Positions 13,112 to 20,846 are shown, counted from the stretch's first letter. The stretch: DNA of 27,499 nt from CAZPCZ01 sp964585225 (GCA_964585225.1 CAZPCZ010000009.1:1-27499), one strand, 5' to 3'. The notes: generated by a model not told the origin, from the letters alone. Numbers and translations are program-made.

Positions 13112-13143
13112 CTATGCTCCTATTCGTGCGAATAGGAGAATAG
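13112..13143. repeat. Palindrome with TTCGTGCGAA core after the gene at 12325
   Basis: CTAT-G-CTCCTATTCG, TG, CGAATAGGAG-A-ATAG: 14 paired bases per arm around one mismatch. No T-run follows on the plus strand, so it is not an ordinary terminator. It is 13 bp after the stop codon. Confidence 0.75.
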
Positions 13144-13212
13144 TACACGAGCGATCCGAAGATGGTGCCTGGCACTATTTTCTGGACGATCTGATCTGAA
13201 AGGAGATTGACC

Positions 13213-13830
13213 ATGAACAGGCAGCTGGCAACAAACATAGACACCGACCTCGTTACTGCGATCGCAGTATTACGGCCGGAGCATCGGCCGCAGCTGATTC
13301 CCATCATGGCACTCAACGAGTCGTTCGCAGTAATCCGCTCGCCAGCGATGCCGGAATTCGGATTCCTCATCCGCGAGGATGCGGCGCCTCGCTACGGATG
13401 GGAGGAATGGCTGACGCTACGGGGCACCGACGTGCACGTGCGCATTGCGAGCGCTACACTCGATCCGCTCGATACGGTCCGCGTCGCGCAATCCATCGGG
13501 ACCGCATGCCGCGATGCCGGCATCGTGACGGTCTTCGTGCATCATGCGAACCAACACACCTTGTGGAGCAACGGCCTCACGCTCCCAGACGTCCGCGCCA
13601 CGGATCTCTCGGACTACCCGTTGGTACTCCTCGCGCGGTACGGAATGGAGGTCATCGCAGACGCGCTCTCCTGGATCGACTTCGACGCGAAGTGGTGCAC
13701 TCAGTACGGTTCCGTCCGTGGACCGCTCCGCCCGCGCCCGCTCACGATCCAGGACCTCCGATTCCTCGAGTGCCACATCGCGCACCTCACCAGCGACCTT
13801 GATACGCTCCGGCGATTCCACCGCCGATGA
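13213..13830 (+). CDS. Unrecognised 205-aa protein
   Basis: AAAGGAGA at 13199-13206 fixes the ATG at 13213; a TTG six bases earlier is too close to the Shine-Dalgarno. The protein is soluble and of mixed alpha/beta character, with no recognised domain. Features seen are GFLIREDAAPRYGWEEW in the first third, DAGIVTVFVHHANQHTLWSN in the middle, and a charged C-terminal helix LTIQDLRFLECHIAHLTSDL. It follows the SAM-riboswitch gene by 114 bp and no TTGAC-type promoter is visible between them, so co-transcription is plausible. The interval does hold the palindrome at 13112-13143. A perfect palindrome also follows its own stop codon directly. Confidence 0.65.
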   Translation: MNRQLATNIDTDLVTAIAVLRPEHRPQLIPIMALNESFAVIRSPAMPEFGFLIREDAAPRYGWEEWLTLRGTDVHVRIASATLDPLDTVRVAQSIGTACRDAGIVTVFVHHANQHTLWSNGLTLPDVRATDLSDYPLVLLARYGMEVIADALSWIDFDAKWCTQYGSVRGPLRPRPLTIQDLRFLECHIAHLTSDLDTLRRFHRR

Positions 13831-13862
13831 CCTTTCTCAGTTTCGTGCGAAACTGAGAAAGG
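13831..13862. repeat. Perfect 15-bp-arm palindrome with TTCGTGCGAA core
   Basis: CCTTTCTCAGTTTCG-TG-CGAAACTGAGAAAGG starts at the base after the TGA of the gene at 13213. It shares the ten-base core with 13123 and 12297 but has different outer arms, so the outer pairing is conserved while the sequence is not. It could be a 3' RNA-stabilising hairpin or a regulator site. Confidence 0.8.
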
Positions 13863-13880
13863 ATCTCTCCGCAACACGCG

Positions 13881-13910
13881 AATCCCCCACCTGCGCGCAG
13901 GTGGGGGATT
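13881..13910 (+). terminator. Rho-independent terminator
   Basis: AATCCCCCACCTGC-GC-GCAGGTGGGGGATT followed by TCCTTG. It is the best terminator for the gene at 13213, and could also end the candidate minus-strand RNA coming from 14003. Confidence 0.7.
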
Positions 13911-14004
13911 TCCTTGCTCTAGACAACGCACGACCCACTCGACTTGCGTACGAGCGGGTCGTGGCGGTTTCTGGGCGCCCCTTGCGGGGTCCCAAACATT
14001 CACA
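13911..14004 (-). ncRNA. Candidate small structured RNA, family not recognised
   Basis: A consensus promoter (14010-14038) fires into a stretch with no gene but with strong structure. From the 5' end there is a GTGTGAATGTTTGGG segment, then CCCC-GCAA-GGGG, a GNRA-capped hairpin inside GGG/CCC. After an AGAAACCGC linker comes CACGACCC-x-CTCG, a loop, then CGAG-x-GGGTCGTG (13929-13963). The palindrome at 13881-13910 would follow as the 3' end. The expected length is 95-125 nt. I could not match it to a known family. Gene-free DNA continues to 14263. Confidence 0.4.
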
Positions 14005-14092
14005 CCCCTACTGTACTCCTCCCCCCCGAACTTGTCAACCCCCCCTCTGTCCACCACGATGGAACGGGGAGGCAGGGCCCAAGCATTCACAC
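13987..14092. repeat. Direct repeat of a 19-bp motif
   Basis: GGGTCCCAAACATTCACAC (13987-14005) and AGGGCCCAAGCATTCACAC (14074-14092) agree at 16 of 19 positions. The first copy is the predicted 5' end of the candidate minus-strand RNA; the second has no promoter next to it. Confidence 0.65.
14010..14038 (-). promoter_or_regulatory. Consensus promoter with no gene behind it
   Basis: Minus-strand TTGACA (14033-14038), exactly 17 bp, TACAGT (14010-14015), identical in both boxes to the promoter at 10449-10477. The transcript would begin near 14003. Confidence 0.7.
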
Positions 14093-14263
14093 GGTTTTTT
14101 GGGTCAATCCTGTCCTCCCCTACCACTTCTTCCCATCGCCTCCTCACTCACCGCACTCTTCAGCATCGACGTACGAGAGGCCTCACTTGACCCAACGGCC
14201 CCTCGTAATACTCCCGAACGACGCGTATCAGTGTCGGTTGTGGTGTCTTCAGCAGCGCGATGC

Positions 14264-14292
14264 TTGACCGTCACGACGGTGCTCCATATACT
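14264..14292 (+). promoter_or_regulatory. Promoter of the HAD-family gene
   Basis: TTGACC (14264-14269), 17 bp, TATACT (14287-14292). Transcription from about 14299 excludes the earliest in-frame ATG codons upstream. Confidence 0.75.
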
Positions 14293-14337
14293 CATGGAGC
14301 GATCGTCCGCATGGCACTGGACGAAAGGAGCAGTACC

Positions 14338-15945
14338 TTGCACAACCGAATCAACGAAGGAACCTCGCAGCATCCAAATGCGTCGCTCATCCGACGTGCC
14401 GCTGCCGATCAGGTATGGGCGCAGAACCGCTCACTCGAGCTCTCGCAGCGCTATCCGAATCGGTGGATCGCGATCCACGACCAGCGCGTCGTTGCGGTGG
14501 ACCTCGACCACGCGCGGTGCATGCAGCTCGCCCAGGCGTGCTGTGAGATGCCGATCACGTTCGTTCACACCTGCGCACCGCGGGTACCGGGCACGAACGA
14601 GGGAGTGGTCTCCGGAAATCTCGATGATCTTCCCGCCGATATCCGGTCCGGTAGTCAATCAGTCGATGCGGAGACGATCGGGCGTGAACTCCGTGACCTT
14701 CGCTACCGTAGCGTGAGTTTCGACCTCCACGGAACGCTCGTACTCTCGCGTATAGGGTGGAATGAACGGATCGCCACTGCGTTCCGGCGCGTGCTCGCCG
14801 CGCACGGGTTCCACGACGTCGTGGTGCGCCTAGAACGAATCCATGGTCCACACACCGCGGCGATCATCGCAGGCGTCGCAAAATTCTGGTACGACTGCTG
14901 CGCTGCGTCGGAAGAGGGGCTCATCGAACGCGGGGAGGTGCTCCCGTTCCCGCCGTGGAACCCGACCGTCCGTTGGTCGCTCGCGAACAGCTACGCGATC
15001 GCGGCCCTCATTGCAGATGACGATGAACGAACGGCGACGGACGACGCGCGGGCATACGACGAAGTATTCTTCGCACGGCTGCGCGAACGCACATGGCGTC
15101 GCCCGCACCGGAAGCGCAGCAGCGAGCGGCGCCGAGCCAGAGAGGAATTCCCGGGGCTCGCAGCGGCTGATCTCCCACGAGCGGTGGAAGAGCTGCGGCT
15201 GACCGATGAGTGGCGCGACATGGGAATTGCAGTCCATGAGCAGATCTCCGGAAGCGCTCCGGCTGACTGGTACGCGACGGATGAGCAGCGCGCGATTGTT
15301 CGCTCGGCAATCGACCGCGGTCTCGTCACGTGCGTCCTGTCGAATGGCAGTGTGGACGCGGTCCGCGCGTGTGTCGCGCAGCACTTCCCGGACATCCCGC
15401 CATGGCAGGTATTCACTCCGACGACGTTCTCCGGTGCCGGAAAACCAGGTCCTGCGAACGCCGCGCAGCTCCTCGCGAGCATCGGGAGCGCGATGGTTCG
15501 AAATGCCATCGAGGATCGGAGCGCGCCTCCTGCGGTCGCCGCGGCCATCGCATCACACCGGAGACGGCGCGATGCGCTCCGCCGCCGGTGGGGCTCCGCG
15601 AGCGCAGAACTCTACCGCCGGGTAGCCGATGGTGCCCGACTCCGAAATGGAGCAGGGTTCTCCACCGCGCTGCGCGAGGCGCTCGGTTGGTTCGCACGGG
15701 CACTGGGACTCCCCGAAGCTGCCGTCGGGGAGATGACCATGCATGCGCACGAGCACCTCCACGTCGGGAACTCCAAGTACCACGATGCACTCCCACTCCT
15801 CGGGCTCGGTCTCCCGTTTCGATGTATCCGATACGATCCCTCGGATGTCCCGCAACCGAAACCACTCGTGCGCTTGCAACGCGCAGGTGATCTCCGCCCG
15901 ACGCCACACTTCGATGACCGAGGAGCTGGTCATGACCGACGTTGA
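14338..15945 (+). CDS. DUF5678-like domain fused to a HAD-superfamily hydrolase
   Basis: I chose the TTG at 14338 because AAAGGAG stands 7-8 nt before it; an ATG at 14311 lies only about 12 nt after the predicted transcription start. The product is 535 aa. The first 85 residues resemble DUF5678 (VWAQNRSLELSQRYPNRWIA then HDQRVVAV). A HAD fold follows: motif I SFDLHGTLV (about 127-135), motif II CVLSNGS, motif III with K in GAGKPGPANAA, and motif IV VGNSKYHDALPLLGLG near the C-terminus. Motif I reads D-L-H-G-T, so the second aspartate, normally the general acid/base, is a histidine. A basic cap insert (RPHRKRSSERRRAREE) is unusual. Phosphatase-type chemistry is expected but may be altered; the substrate is unknown. 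Confidence 0.75.
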   Translation: MHNRINEGTSQHPNASLIRRAAADQVWAQNRSLELSQRYPNRWIAIHDQRVVAVDLDHARCMQLAQACCEMPITFVHTCAPRVPGTNEGVVSGNLDDLPADIRSGSQSVDAETIGRELRDLRYRSVSFDLHGTLVLSRIGWNERIATAFRRVLAAHGFHDVVVRLERIHGPHTAAIIAGVAKFWYDCCAASEEGLIERGEVLPFPPWNPTVRWSLANSYAIAALIADDDERTATDDARAYDEVFFARLRERTWRRPHRKRSSERRRAREEFPGLAAADLPRAVEELRLTDEWRDMGIAVHEQISGSAPADWYATDEQRAIVRSAIDRGLVTCVLSNGSVDAVRACVAQHFPDIPPWQVFTPTTFSGAGKPGPANAAQLLASIGSAMVRNAIEDRSAPPAVAAAIASHRRRRDALRRRWGSASAELYRRVADGARLRNGAGFSTALREALGWFARALGLPEAAVGEMTMHAHEHLHVGNSKYHDALPLLGLGLPFRCIRYDPSDVPQPKPLVRLQRAGDLRPTPHFDDRGAGHDRR

Positions 15946-15965
15946 CGCTCTCGATGGAGGGTGCC

Positions 15966-15994
15966 TTGACGGTACGGGGGATGCATGCCATACT
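15966..15994 (+). promoter_or_regulatory. Promoter of the gene at 16164
   Basis: TTGACG (15966-15971), 17 bp, CATACT (15989-15994). The leader of about 160 nt ends with a 9-bp hairpin GGTCACGGC-GAAC-GCCGTGGCC at 16116-16137, just before the Shine-Dalgarno. Confidence 0.6.
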
Positions 15995-16163
15995 ACCGAC
16001 GAGATGAGACGACAGCGGACACCGCACGTTCACAACACGATCAGCGTCCACCTGCACGGACGCACCGACCGTCCTGATGGGCTGATCCACGAGGGGGATC
16101 ATCCACCACACGTTTGGTCACGGCGAACGCCGTGGCCCCAACCACCAGCAGAGGAGCAACACG

Positions 16164-17408
16164 ATGTCGCGCAGCAGCAAAGCATCCCCGAAGCTGGGGA
16201 TGGCTGCGCCGCGCGTCGTGGTGCAGCCATTCCTCGATACCGATCTCCTCAGGCGGGACGACATCCCGGACGGTCTCCGGGAACGCGACCCGTTCGCCTA
16301 CGCATTCTTCAAGCCGCTCGCCGAGCTCCACGGAGCAATCCGTGGCACGGACGGTGACCCTCGACGAGCGATGCTCGGTCGAGAGTTCCTCGAACGATCA
16401 CTCGACGTGGCGCTCTCGGACGATGAACTCCGCGATTGGCTCCACCGCGCGCAGCGGCTCCTCCCCGATACGCTGGCGACGTACCTCCCGCCGCAATACC
16501 GCGATCAGCTCTGGTCATCGCAGGACCCACCCGTGGACACCATGGAGGAGCTCCTCACCCGCGCATTCGCGCGCGGGGAGAGTGCACGGACGATCCGACG
16601 CACCTTCGAGGCGCGGCGGACGTGCTTCCTCCTCCATTTCCTCCTCCGCCTCCGGCGAAACGGGATCATCGGACCGGAAGCGGACGCCGCGCAGGAGCGG
16701 GCGTGGGCAGTGCTCCAGGAGTCGTTCCTCGTCCCGGATCGGATCGAGGAGTGCACCCTGTACACGAACCACGACCCGGACAACGAGATGCGCTGCCTCG
16801 ACGCCCGCTGCTCAGGAGAGCCGCCGGCATGGGCATCACGACGAGAAACCTCCGTGCGGCTCCGGTACTTCCGGGACCTCCAGGGTGTCGAGCGGCCGAT
16901 CCTCGTTCGCCTCCGTGCGAAGAAGCCCTTCGCCGTCCTCCTCCGGATGCAGCGGGATGCGCTCCGGTCTCCGGACTACGTTCCCGACCTCCGCGGGATC
17001 CGGTTCGCGTGCTTCGGTCACGAGGATCGCCTCGCGTGCCTCGAGACGATCCTCGAGCGGTTCCCACTTCTCCGGAGCACGATCAGCGACTGGGTCGACT
17101 GGTACTCCGGGGCCGCGTCACGGTACCGGAACCGCTTCTCGTCGCGGTACTTCCGCGCGCAGGAGTTCTCCGGGGAATTCGCGGCGTCGAAGTGGGAGTT
17201 CCAGATCATGCACGTCCATGACTTCGTGAACCTCTGGTACTCCAACGGAGAGGAGAGCTGGCACCGGTACCGACTCCGGCAACTCGTCCACCTCCTCCTT
17301 CCCCGCTACTTCCCACGGTCGATCTACGGAATCCGATGGGGGCGCCATCACCTCCACGCGGCGTTCGACGCGTGGGTGCTCCAGGAACCGAGGAAATGCT
17401 CGACGTGA
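16164..17408 (+). CDS. Protein with a divergent RelA/SpoT-like synthetase fold (tentative)
   Basis: A 414-aa protein; GAGGAG precedes the ATG. Residues 1-245 are helical and unassigned. From 249 the order of blocks parallels the (p)ppGpp synthetase domain: VRLRAKKPFAVLLRMQRD (compare GRLKPRYSLYQKLIRHE in the Rel next door), then DLRGIRFACFGHEDRLACLE (compare DLIALRVIVGDIADCYAVLG). After a loop comes WEFQIMHVHDFVNLWYS with WHRYR (compare IEFQIRTMAMHEEAQWGAA and WRYHE). The metal-binding Asp of DLxGxR and the Glu of ExQ are kept, while the GYxSxH substrate motif is not recognisable. No HD hydrolase or TGS domain is present. It lies 90 bp before the true Rel but with its own promoter and terminator. 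It may be an inactive or re-targeted homologue; chance similarity is possible. Confidence 0.55.
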   Translation: MSRSSKASPKLGMAAPRVVVQPFLDTDLLRRDDIPDGLRERDPFAYAFFKPLAELHGAIRGTDGDPRRAMLGREFLERSLDVALSDDELRDWLHRAQRLLPDTLATYLPPQYRDQLWSSQDPPVDTMEELLTRAFARGESARTIRRTFEARRTCFLLHFLLRLRRNGIIGPEADAAQERAWAVLQESFLVPDRIEECTLYTNHDPDNEMRCLDARCSGEPPAWASRRETSVRLRYFRDLQGVERPILVRLRAKKPFAVLLRMQRDALRSPDYVPDLRGIRFACFGHEDRLACLETILERFPLLRSTISDWVDWYSGAASRYRNRFSSRYFRAQEFSGEFAASKWEFQIMHVHDFVNLWYSNGEESWHRYRLRQLVHLLLPRYFPRSIYGIRWGRHHLHAAFDAWVLQEPRKCST

Positions 17409-17419
17409 CGACGATTCGC

Positions 17420-17444
17420 GGCGGTCCGCCATTGGTGGGCCGCC
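17420..17444 (+). terminator. Rho-independent terminator
   Basis: GGCGGTCC, inner GCC-ATT-GGT, GGGCCGCC, then GTTTCCCTTT, 11 bp after the stop at 17408. Confidence 0.75.
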
Positions 17445-17471
17445 GTTTCCCTTTGCGCCCCTACGGTGTAG

Positions 17472-17500
17472 TTGACGAATGGGGTGTAAAGGGGTTGAAT
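17472..17500 (+). promoter_or_regulatory. Possible promoter of rel
   Basis: TTGACG (17472-17477), 17 bp, TTGAAT (17495-17500). The -10 overlaps the ATG at 17499; if it is real, translation must start later, at the ATG at 17532. Confidence 0.4.
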
Positions 17501-19052
17501 GAGGGGTGCAACCGACACCGCAGACCACGGTATGGAGAGCACGACCCTCACCACTTCCACGGAACGCGGGAACATCGAGGTGCTACGGAGACTCGTCCAC
17601 GGTCGCTGTAGCGACACCGAGCGCGCGCTCATCGAGCGTGCGTATGCGTACGCAGTGGACGCGCATGCAGGGAAACTGCGGTACTCCGGAGAACCGTACA
17701 TCGTCCACCCCCTCGGCGTCGCGCAGCACCTTGCGGAGATGGGGCTCTCTGCGACGATCATCGCCGCCGGCCTCCTCCACGATGTCATCGAGGATGCCGG
17801 GAAGACACCGGAGGAACTCCGCGAGCACTTCGGTCCCGACGTCGCGTCACTCGTCGAGAACGTCACGAAGGTCGGGAAGGTGCGCCTCCGCGGTGAGCAG
17901 CGGTACATCGAAAACCTCCGGAAGATGTGCATGGCAATGGCACAGGACTTCCGCGCGGTCATTATTAAATTCGCCGACCGCCTCCACAACCTCGAGACGC
18001 TCGAGTGCGTCCCCGAACCGAAGCGAACACGGATCGCTCGGGAGAGCCTCGAGATCCACGCACCGATCGCGAACCGCTTGAACATGAACGAGATCAAGGT
18101 CCAATTCGAGGACCTCGCGTTCCCGTACGTGTACCCGGAGGAAGCGCGGTGGATCGATTCGCTTGTGGTGGAGACGTACGATGCGAAGGGTCGGCTCCGC
18201 GACCGCATCCAGCGGGAGACCGCAGCGGAGCTCCAGCGCCATCGGATCACCACCCACGCGATCGAGGGTCGGCTGAAGCCACGGTACAGCCTCTACCAGA
18301 AGCTCATCCGGCACGAGCGGGACATCACGCAAATCTACGACCTCATCGCACTCCGCGTCATCGTCGGCGACATCGCGGACTGCTACGCGGTGCTCGGGAT
18401 CCTCCACAAACGCTGGAAGCCGCTCAAGGGCCGAATCAAGGACTACATCGCGAACCCGAAATCGAATGGGTACCAATCGCTCCACACGACGGTCGCGGTG
18501 GAGGATGATGAGGTCATCGAGTTCCAAATTCGGACCATGGCCATGCACGAGGAGGCGCAGTGGGGAGCCGCAGCAGCCTGGCGGTACCACGAGCGGAGCC
18601 CGACGAAACCGACCGCCCGGCAGCTCCGCTGGATGGAGGAGTTCATGCGGTGGCAACGGGGCATCACCGACCCCCAGGAGTTCCTCGAGGGAATGCGGCT
18701 CGAGGTCCTCCGCGACCGCATCCTCGTTTTCACCCCGAAGGGCGACGTCATTGAGCTCCCGGAAGGCGCGACGCCGCTCGACCTCGCGTACGCGATCCAC
18801 ACGGAAATCGGCAACCACGCGACCGGTGCGCGGGTGAACGGCACGTCCTCGCTCCATCCTCTCGACCAGCCGCTCCGGAATGGCGACATGGTGGAGATCC
18901 TCGTCGATCCAAAGCGGAAGGGACCGAGCGCAGACTGGCTCTCCTCCGTCCGCACGACGAACGCGCGCTCGAAGATCCGCGACGCGCTCCGCGGAACGCT
19001 GAAAACAAAAGTGGCATCGTGGGTTTCCGCCACGATGCCGAAACGGAAATGA
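17499..19052 (+). CDS. rel: Bifunctional RelA/SpoT (p)ppGpp synthetase/hydrolase, without ACT domain
   Basis: This makes and degrades the stringent-response alarmone (p)ppGpp. Numbering is from the ATG at 17499 (517 aa); an ATG at 17532 is a possible start. The HD hydrolase domain (about 45-195) has YSGEPYIVHP, the catalytic LLHDVIED and KFADRLHNLETL. The synthetase domain (about 250-365) has GRLKPRYSLYQK, DLIALRV, the substrate motif GYQSLH and EFQIRT. A TGS domain (about 404-468) is last, starting LRDRILVFTPKGDVIELP. Canonical Rel proteins are about 200 residues longer with zinc-finger and ACT domains; their absence is typical of reduced genomes. Both catalytic sites look intact. A divergent synthetase-like protein is encoded just upstream. 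Confidence 0.95.
   Translation: MRGATDTADHGMESTTLTTSTERGNIEVLRRLVHGRCSDTERALIERAYAYAVDAHAGKLRYSGEPYIVHPLGVAQHLAEMGLSATIIAAGLLHDVIEDAGKTPEELREHFGPDVASLVENVTKVGKVRLRGEQRYIENLRKMCMAMAQDFRAVIIKFADRLHNLETLECVPEPKRTRIARESLEIHAPIANRLNMNEIKVQFEDLAFPYVYPEEARWIDSLVVETYDAKGRLRDRIQRETAAELQRHRITTHAIEGRLKPRYSLYQKLIRHERDITQIYDLIALRVIVGDIADCYAVLGILHKRWKPLKGRIKDYIANPKSNGYQSLHTTVAVEDDEVIEFQIRTMAMHEEAQWGAAAAWRYHERSPTKPTARQLRWMEEFMRWQRGITDPQEFLEGMRLEVLRDRILVFTPKGDVIELPEGATPLDLAYAIHTEIGNHATGARVNGTSSLHPLDQPLRNGDMVEILVDPKRKGPSADWLSSVRTTNARSKIRDALRGTLKTKVASWVSATMPKRK
19013..19039. terminator. Bidirectional terminator inside the end of rel
   Basis: GGCATCGTGG, 7-nt loop, CCACGATGCC (10 bp) within the last codons of rel. 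On the minus strand it is followed by ACTTTTGTTTTC, suiting parB, which ends 28 bp before it. Confidence 0.65.
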
Positions 19053-19066
19053 TTTTCTGAGGCCCT

Positions 19067-19939
19067 TCAGCGGGAGATGGTGCGGAGGATGCCATCGAGC
19101 TCCTCCGCATCGGTGTACTCGATCGTAATGGTGCCACCGCCAGTAGCGTGCGGTGCGATGCGCACCTTCGCACCGAGCTGTCGCTGGAGCTCGAGCTCCT
19201 TCGCCTGGACATTCGGATCCATGGATTTCCGGCCGCTCCCGGGTGGTCGGCCACGACGACGCACGCCAGTCGCTACAGAGGCTGATGTGACCGCGGCGAT
19301 CGGAAGTTTTTGCTCGAGGATACGCTCGAACCATGCACGCTGCTCCTTGGGATCAGTCATACCAAGGAGCACCTTCGCGTGCCCCTCGGAAAGGCTTCCC
19401 CGACGCACTGCCTCCTGCATGTCAACGGGGAGCTGGAGGAGGCGGAGGGCGTGCGCAACCGAGGTACGCGCAATGCCAACCTTCGCGGCAATCTCCTCCT
19501 GCGTGAGGCCGAATTCCTGCTGAAGCTGCTGGTACGCGGCGGCGCGGTCGATGGGGTTGAGGTCCTCGCGTTGGACGTTCTCCACGAGCGCGAGTTCGAG
19601 CTTCGCGCGGTCATTGTGCTCACCGGTGCGGATGACAACTGGCACCGCAGGGAGTCCGGCGAGCTTCGCGGCGCGGAGCCGGCGTTCACCGGCGACGAGC
19701 TCGTACGAACCATCGGACCGTACTGTGACGACGAGCGGCTGCAAAATGCCGTGCGTTCGGATGGATGCCGCGAGGGCCGAGAGCTCCTCATGCGAAAACT
19801 CTCGCCGCGGCTGGAGCGGGTTCGGGTGAACGTGCTCCACGGGCACGACGAGCGCGCTCCGCTCATCGCGACGTGGTTCTGGCGCTGGAGCGCCAGGGAT
19901 GAGCGCGGAGAGTCCACGACCGAGACCGTGAGGAGACAT
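19067..19939 (-). CDS. parB: ParB chromosome-partitioning CTPase/DNA-binding protein
   Basis: A 290-aa protein. It starts with the short basic ParA-stimulating peptide GLGRGLSALIP, then the ParB N-terminal nucleotide-binding domain with NPLQPRREFS (about 40-49), HGILQPLVV and the GERRLRAAK box (about 84-92). VENVQREDLNPIDRA follows, and a helix-turn-helix near 145-170 (LTQEEIAAKVGIARTSVAH). The C-terminal dimerisation part is preceded by a basic linker GVRRRGRPPGSGRK. It binds parS and loads SMC; the ScpA and ScpB partners of SMC are also in this window. No parS-like TGTTTCACGTGAAACA was seen here. The gene lies 113 bp after parA, separated by an AT-rich repeat. Confidence 0.95.
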   Translation of the reverse strand: MSPHGLGRGLSALIPGAPAPEPRRDERSALVVPVEHVHPNPLQPRREFSHEELSALAASIRTHGILQPLVVTVRSDGSYELVAGERRLRAAKLAGLPAVPVVIRTGEHNDRAKLELALVENVQREDLNPIDRAAAYQQLQQEFGLTQEEIAAKVGIARTSVAHALRLLQLPVDMQEAVRRGSLSEGHAKVLLGMTDPKEQRAWFERILEQKLPIAAVTSASVATGVRRRGRPPGSGRKSMDPNVQAKELELQRQLGAKVRIAPHATGGGTITIEYTDAEELDGILRTISR

Positions 19940-19949
19940 AGAGGAAATA

Positions 19950-20052
19950 CCTAATGTCGAATTTCTAATTTCTAATCAATGACCAATCTCCAATACCGAA
20001 ATTGGACATTTCGTCATTGAAATTTATTTAGAAATTAGGAATTAGAAATTTC
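19950..20052. repeat. AT-rich imperfect inverted repeat between parA and parB
   Basis: The left arm carries GAATTTCTAATTTCTAAT and CAATGACCAAT. The right arm carries the complements CATTGAAATTT and AGAAATTAGGAATTAGAAATTT. An inner CCAAT/ATTGG pair lies near 19995-20010. Base composition contrasts sharply with the flanking GC-rich genes. It looks like a dispersed repeat or non-autonomous mobile element rather than a promoter. Confidence 0.7.
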
Positions 20053-20814
20053 CTACAAACATTGGAGAAGCTCTTGTGTCAGCTTGGCGTACGCCCGTGC
20101 GCCTTTCGATGCGGCATCGTACTGGATGATCGTCTTCCCGTGGCTCGGCGCTTCGGCGAGTCGGATGTTCCGCGGGATGACCGACCGGAAGATGCGATCT
20201 GGGAAGTACCGGTAGAGCTCCTGCAGGACGTCGTTCGCGAGCCGGAGCCTCCCTTCGTACATCGTGAGGACTGCGCCGAGGACCCGGAGGTTTGGCCGGA
20301 GCTGCGTGCGGACGAGCTCGATTGTCTCGAGGAGCTGCCCCAATCCCTCGAGCGCGTAGTACTCTGCCTGCACCGGAATGAGCACCGCATCCGTTGCGAC
20401 GAGTGCGTTCACCGTGAGGAGCCCGAGTGATGGTGGGCAGTCGATGAGGATGACGTCGAAGTCGTTCCGAATCTCGAGGAGCGCATCCGCGAGGCGGTAC
20501 TCCCGTCGATCCGCCGTCACGAGCTCGACGTTCGCGCCGGCAAGCGCACGGGATGCCGGCAGGAGCGTGAGCCATTCGTGGGTCGTCTGCCGGAGGGCGG
20601 CGCGGAGTGATACCGTCCCCGCCAGCACCTCGTAGATGCCGTCCGTGAGGTTCCGGTGGTCCACCCCAAAGCCGGCGGTCGCGTTCGCCTGCGGATCCAT
20701 GTCCACGAGGAGCACGAACTTCCCCGCATCTGCGAGGGAGCTCCCGACCGCGAGCGCAGTCGTCGTCTTCCCGACCCCGCCCTTCTGGTTGACGATCGCG
20801 ATGACTTGGGCCAC
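20053..20814 (-). CDS. parA: ParA/Soj-type chromosome-partitioning ATPase
   Basis: A 253-aa deviant-Walker ATPase starting at a GTG (20814). It has the deviant Walker A KGGVGKTTT at residues 11-19, the Walker A' DMDPQANAT near 39-47, and Walker B as VILIDCPPSLG near 120-130. It ends close behind the RNIRLAEAPSHGKTI segment conserved in Soj proteins. It works with ParB to segregate replication origins. Length and motifs are typical and the ParA-then-ParB order is standard. The Shine-Dalgarno is weak. Confidence 0.95.
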   Translation of the reverse strand: MAQVIAIVNQKGGVGKTTTALAVGSSLADAGKFVLLVDMDPQANATAGFGVDHRNLTDGIYEVLAGTVSLRAALRQTTHEWLTLLPASRALAGANVELVTADRREYRLADALLEIRNDFDVILIDCPPSLGLLTVNALVATDAVLIPVQAEYYALEGLGQLLETIELVRTQLRPNLRVLGAVLTMYEGRLRLANDVLQELYRYFPDRIFRSVIPRNIRLAEAPSHGKTIIQYDAASKGARAYAKLTQELLQCL

Positions 20815-20846
20815 AGTGGGTCATCGTACCACGGGGATTCAAGGAT

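Noticed and set aside
13701..14147. 148-codon minus-strand frame over the intergenic region
   Set aside because: It crosses two palindromes, a terminator and the consensus promoter; composition is Arg/Pro-rich with no domain.
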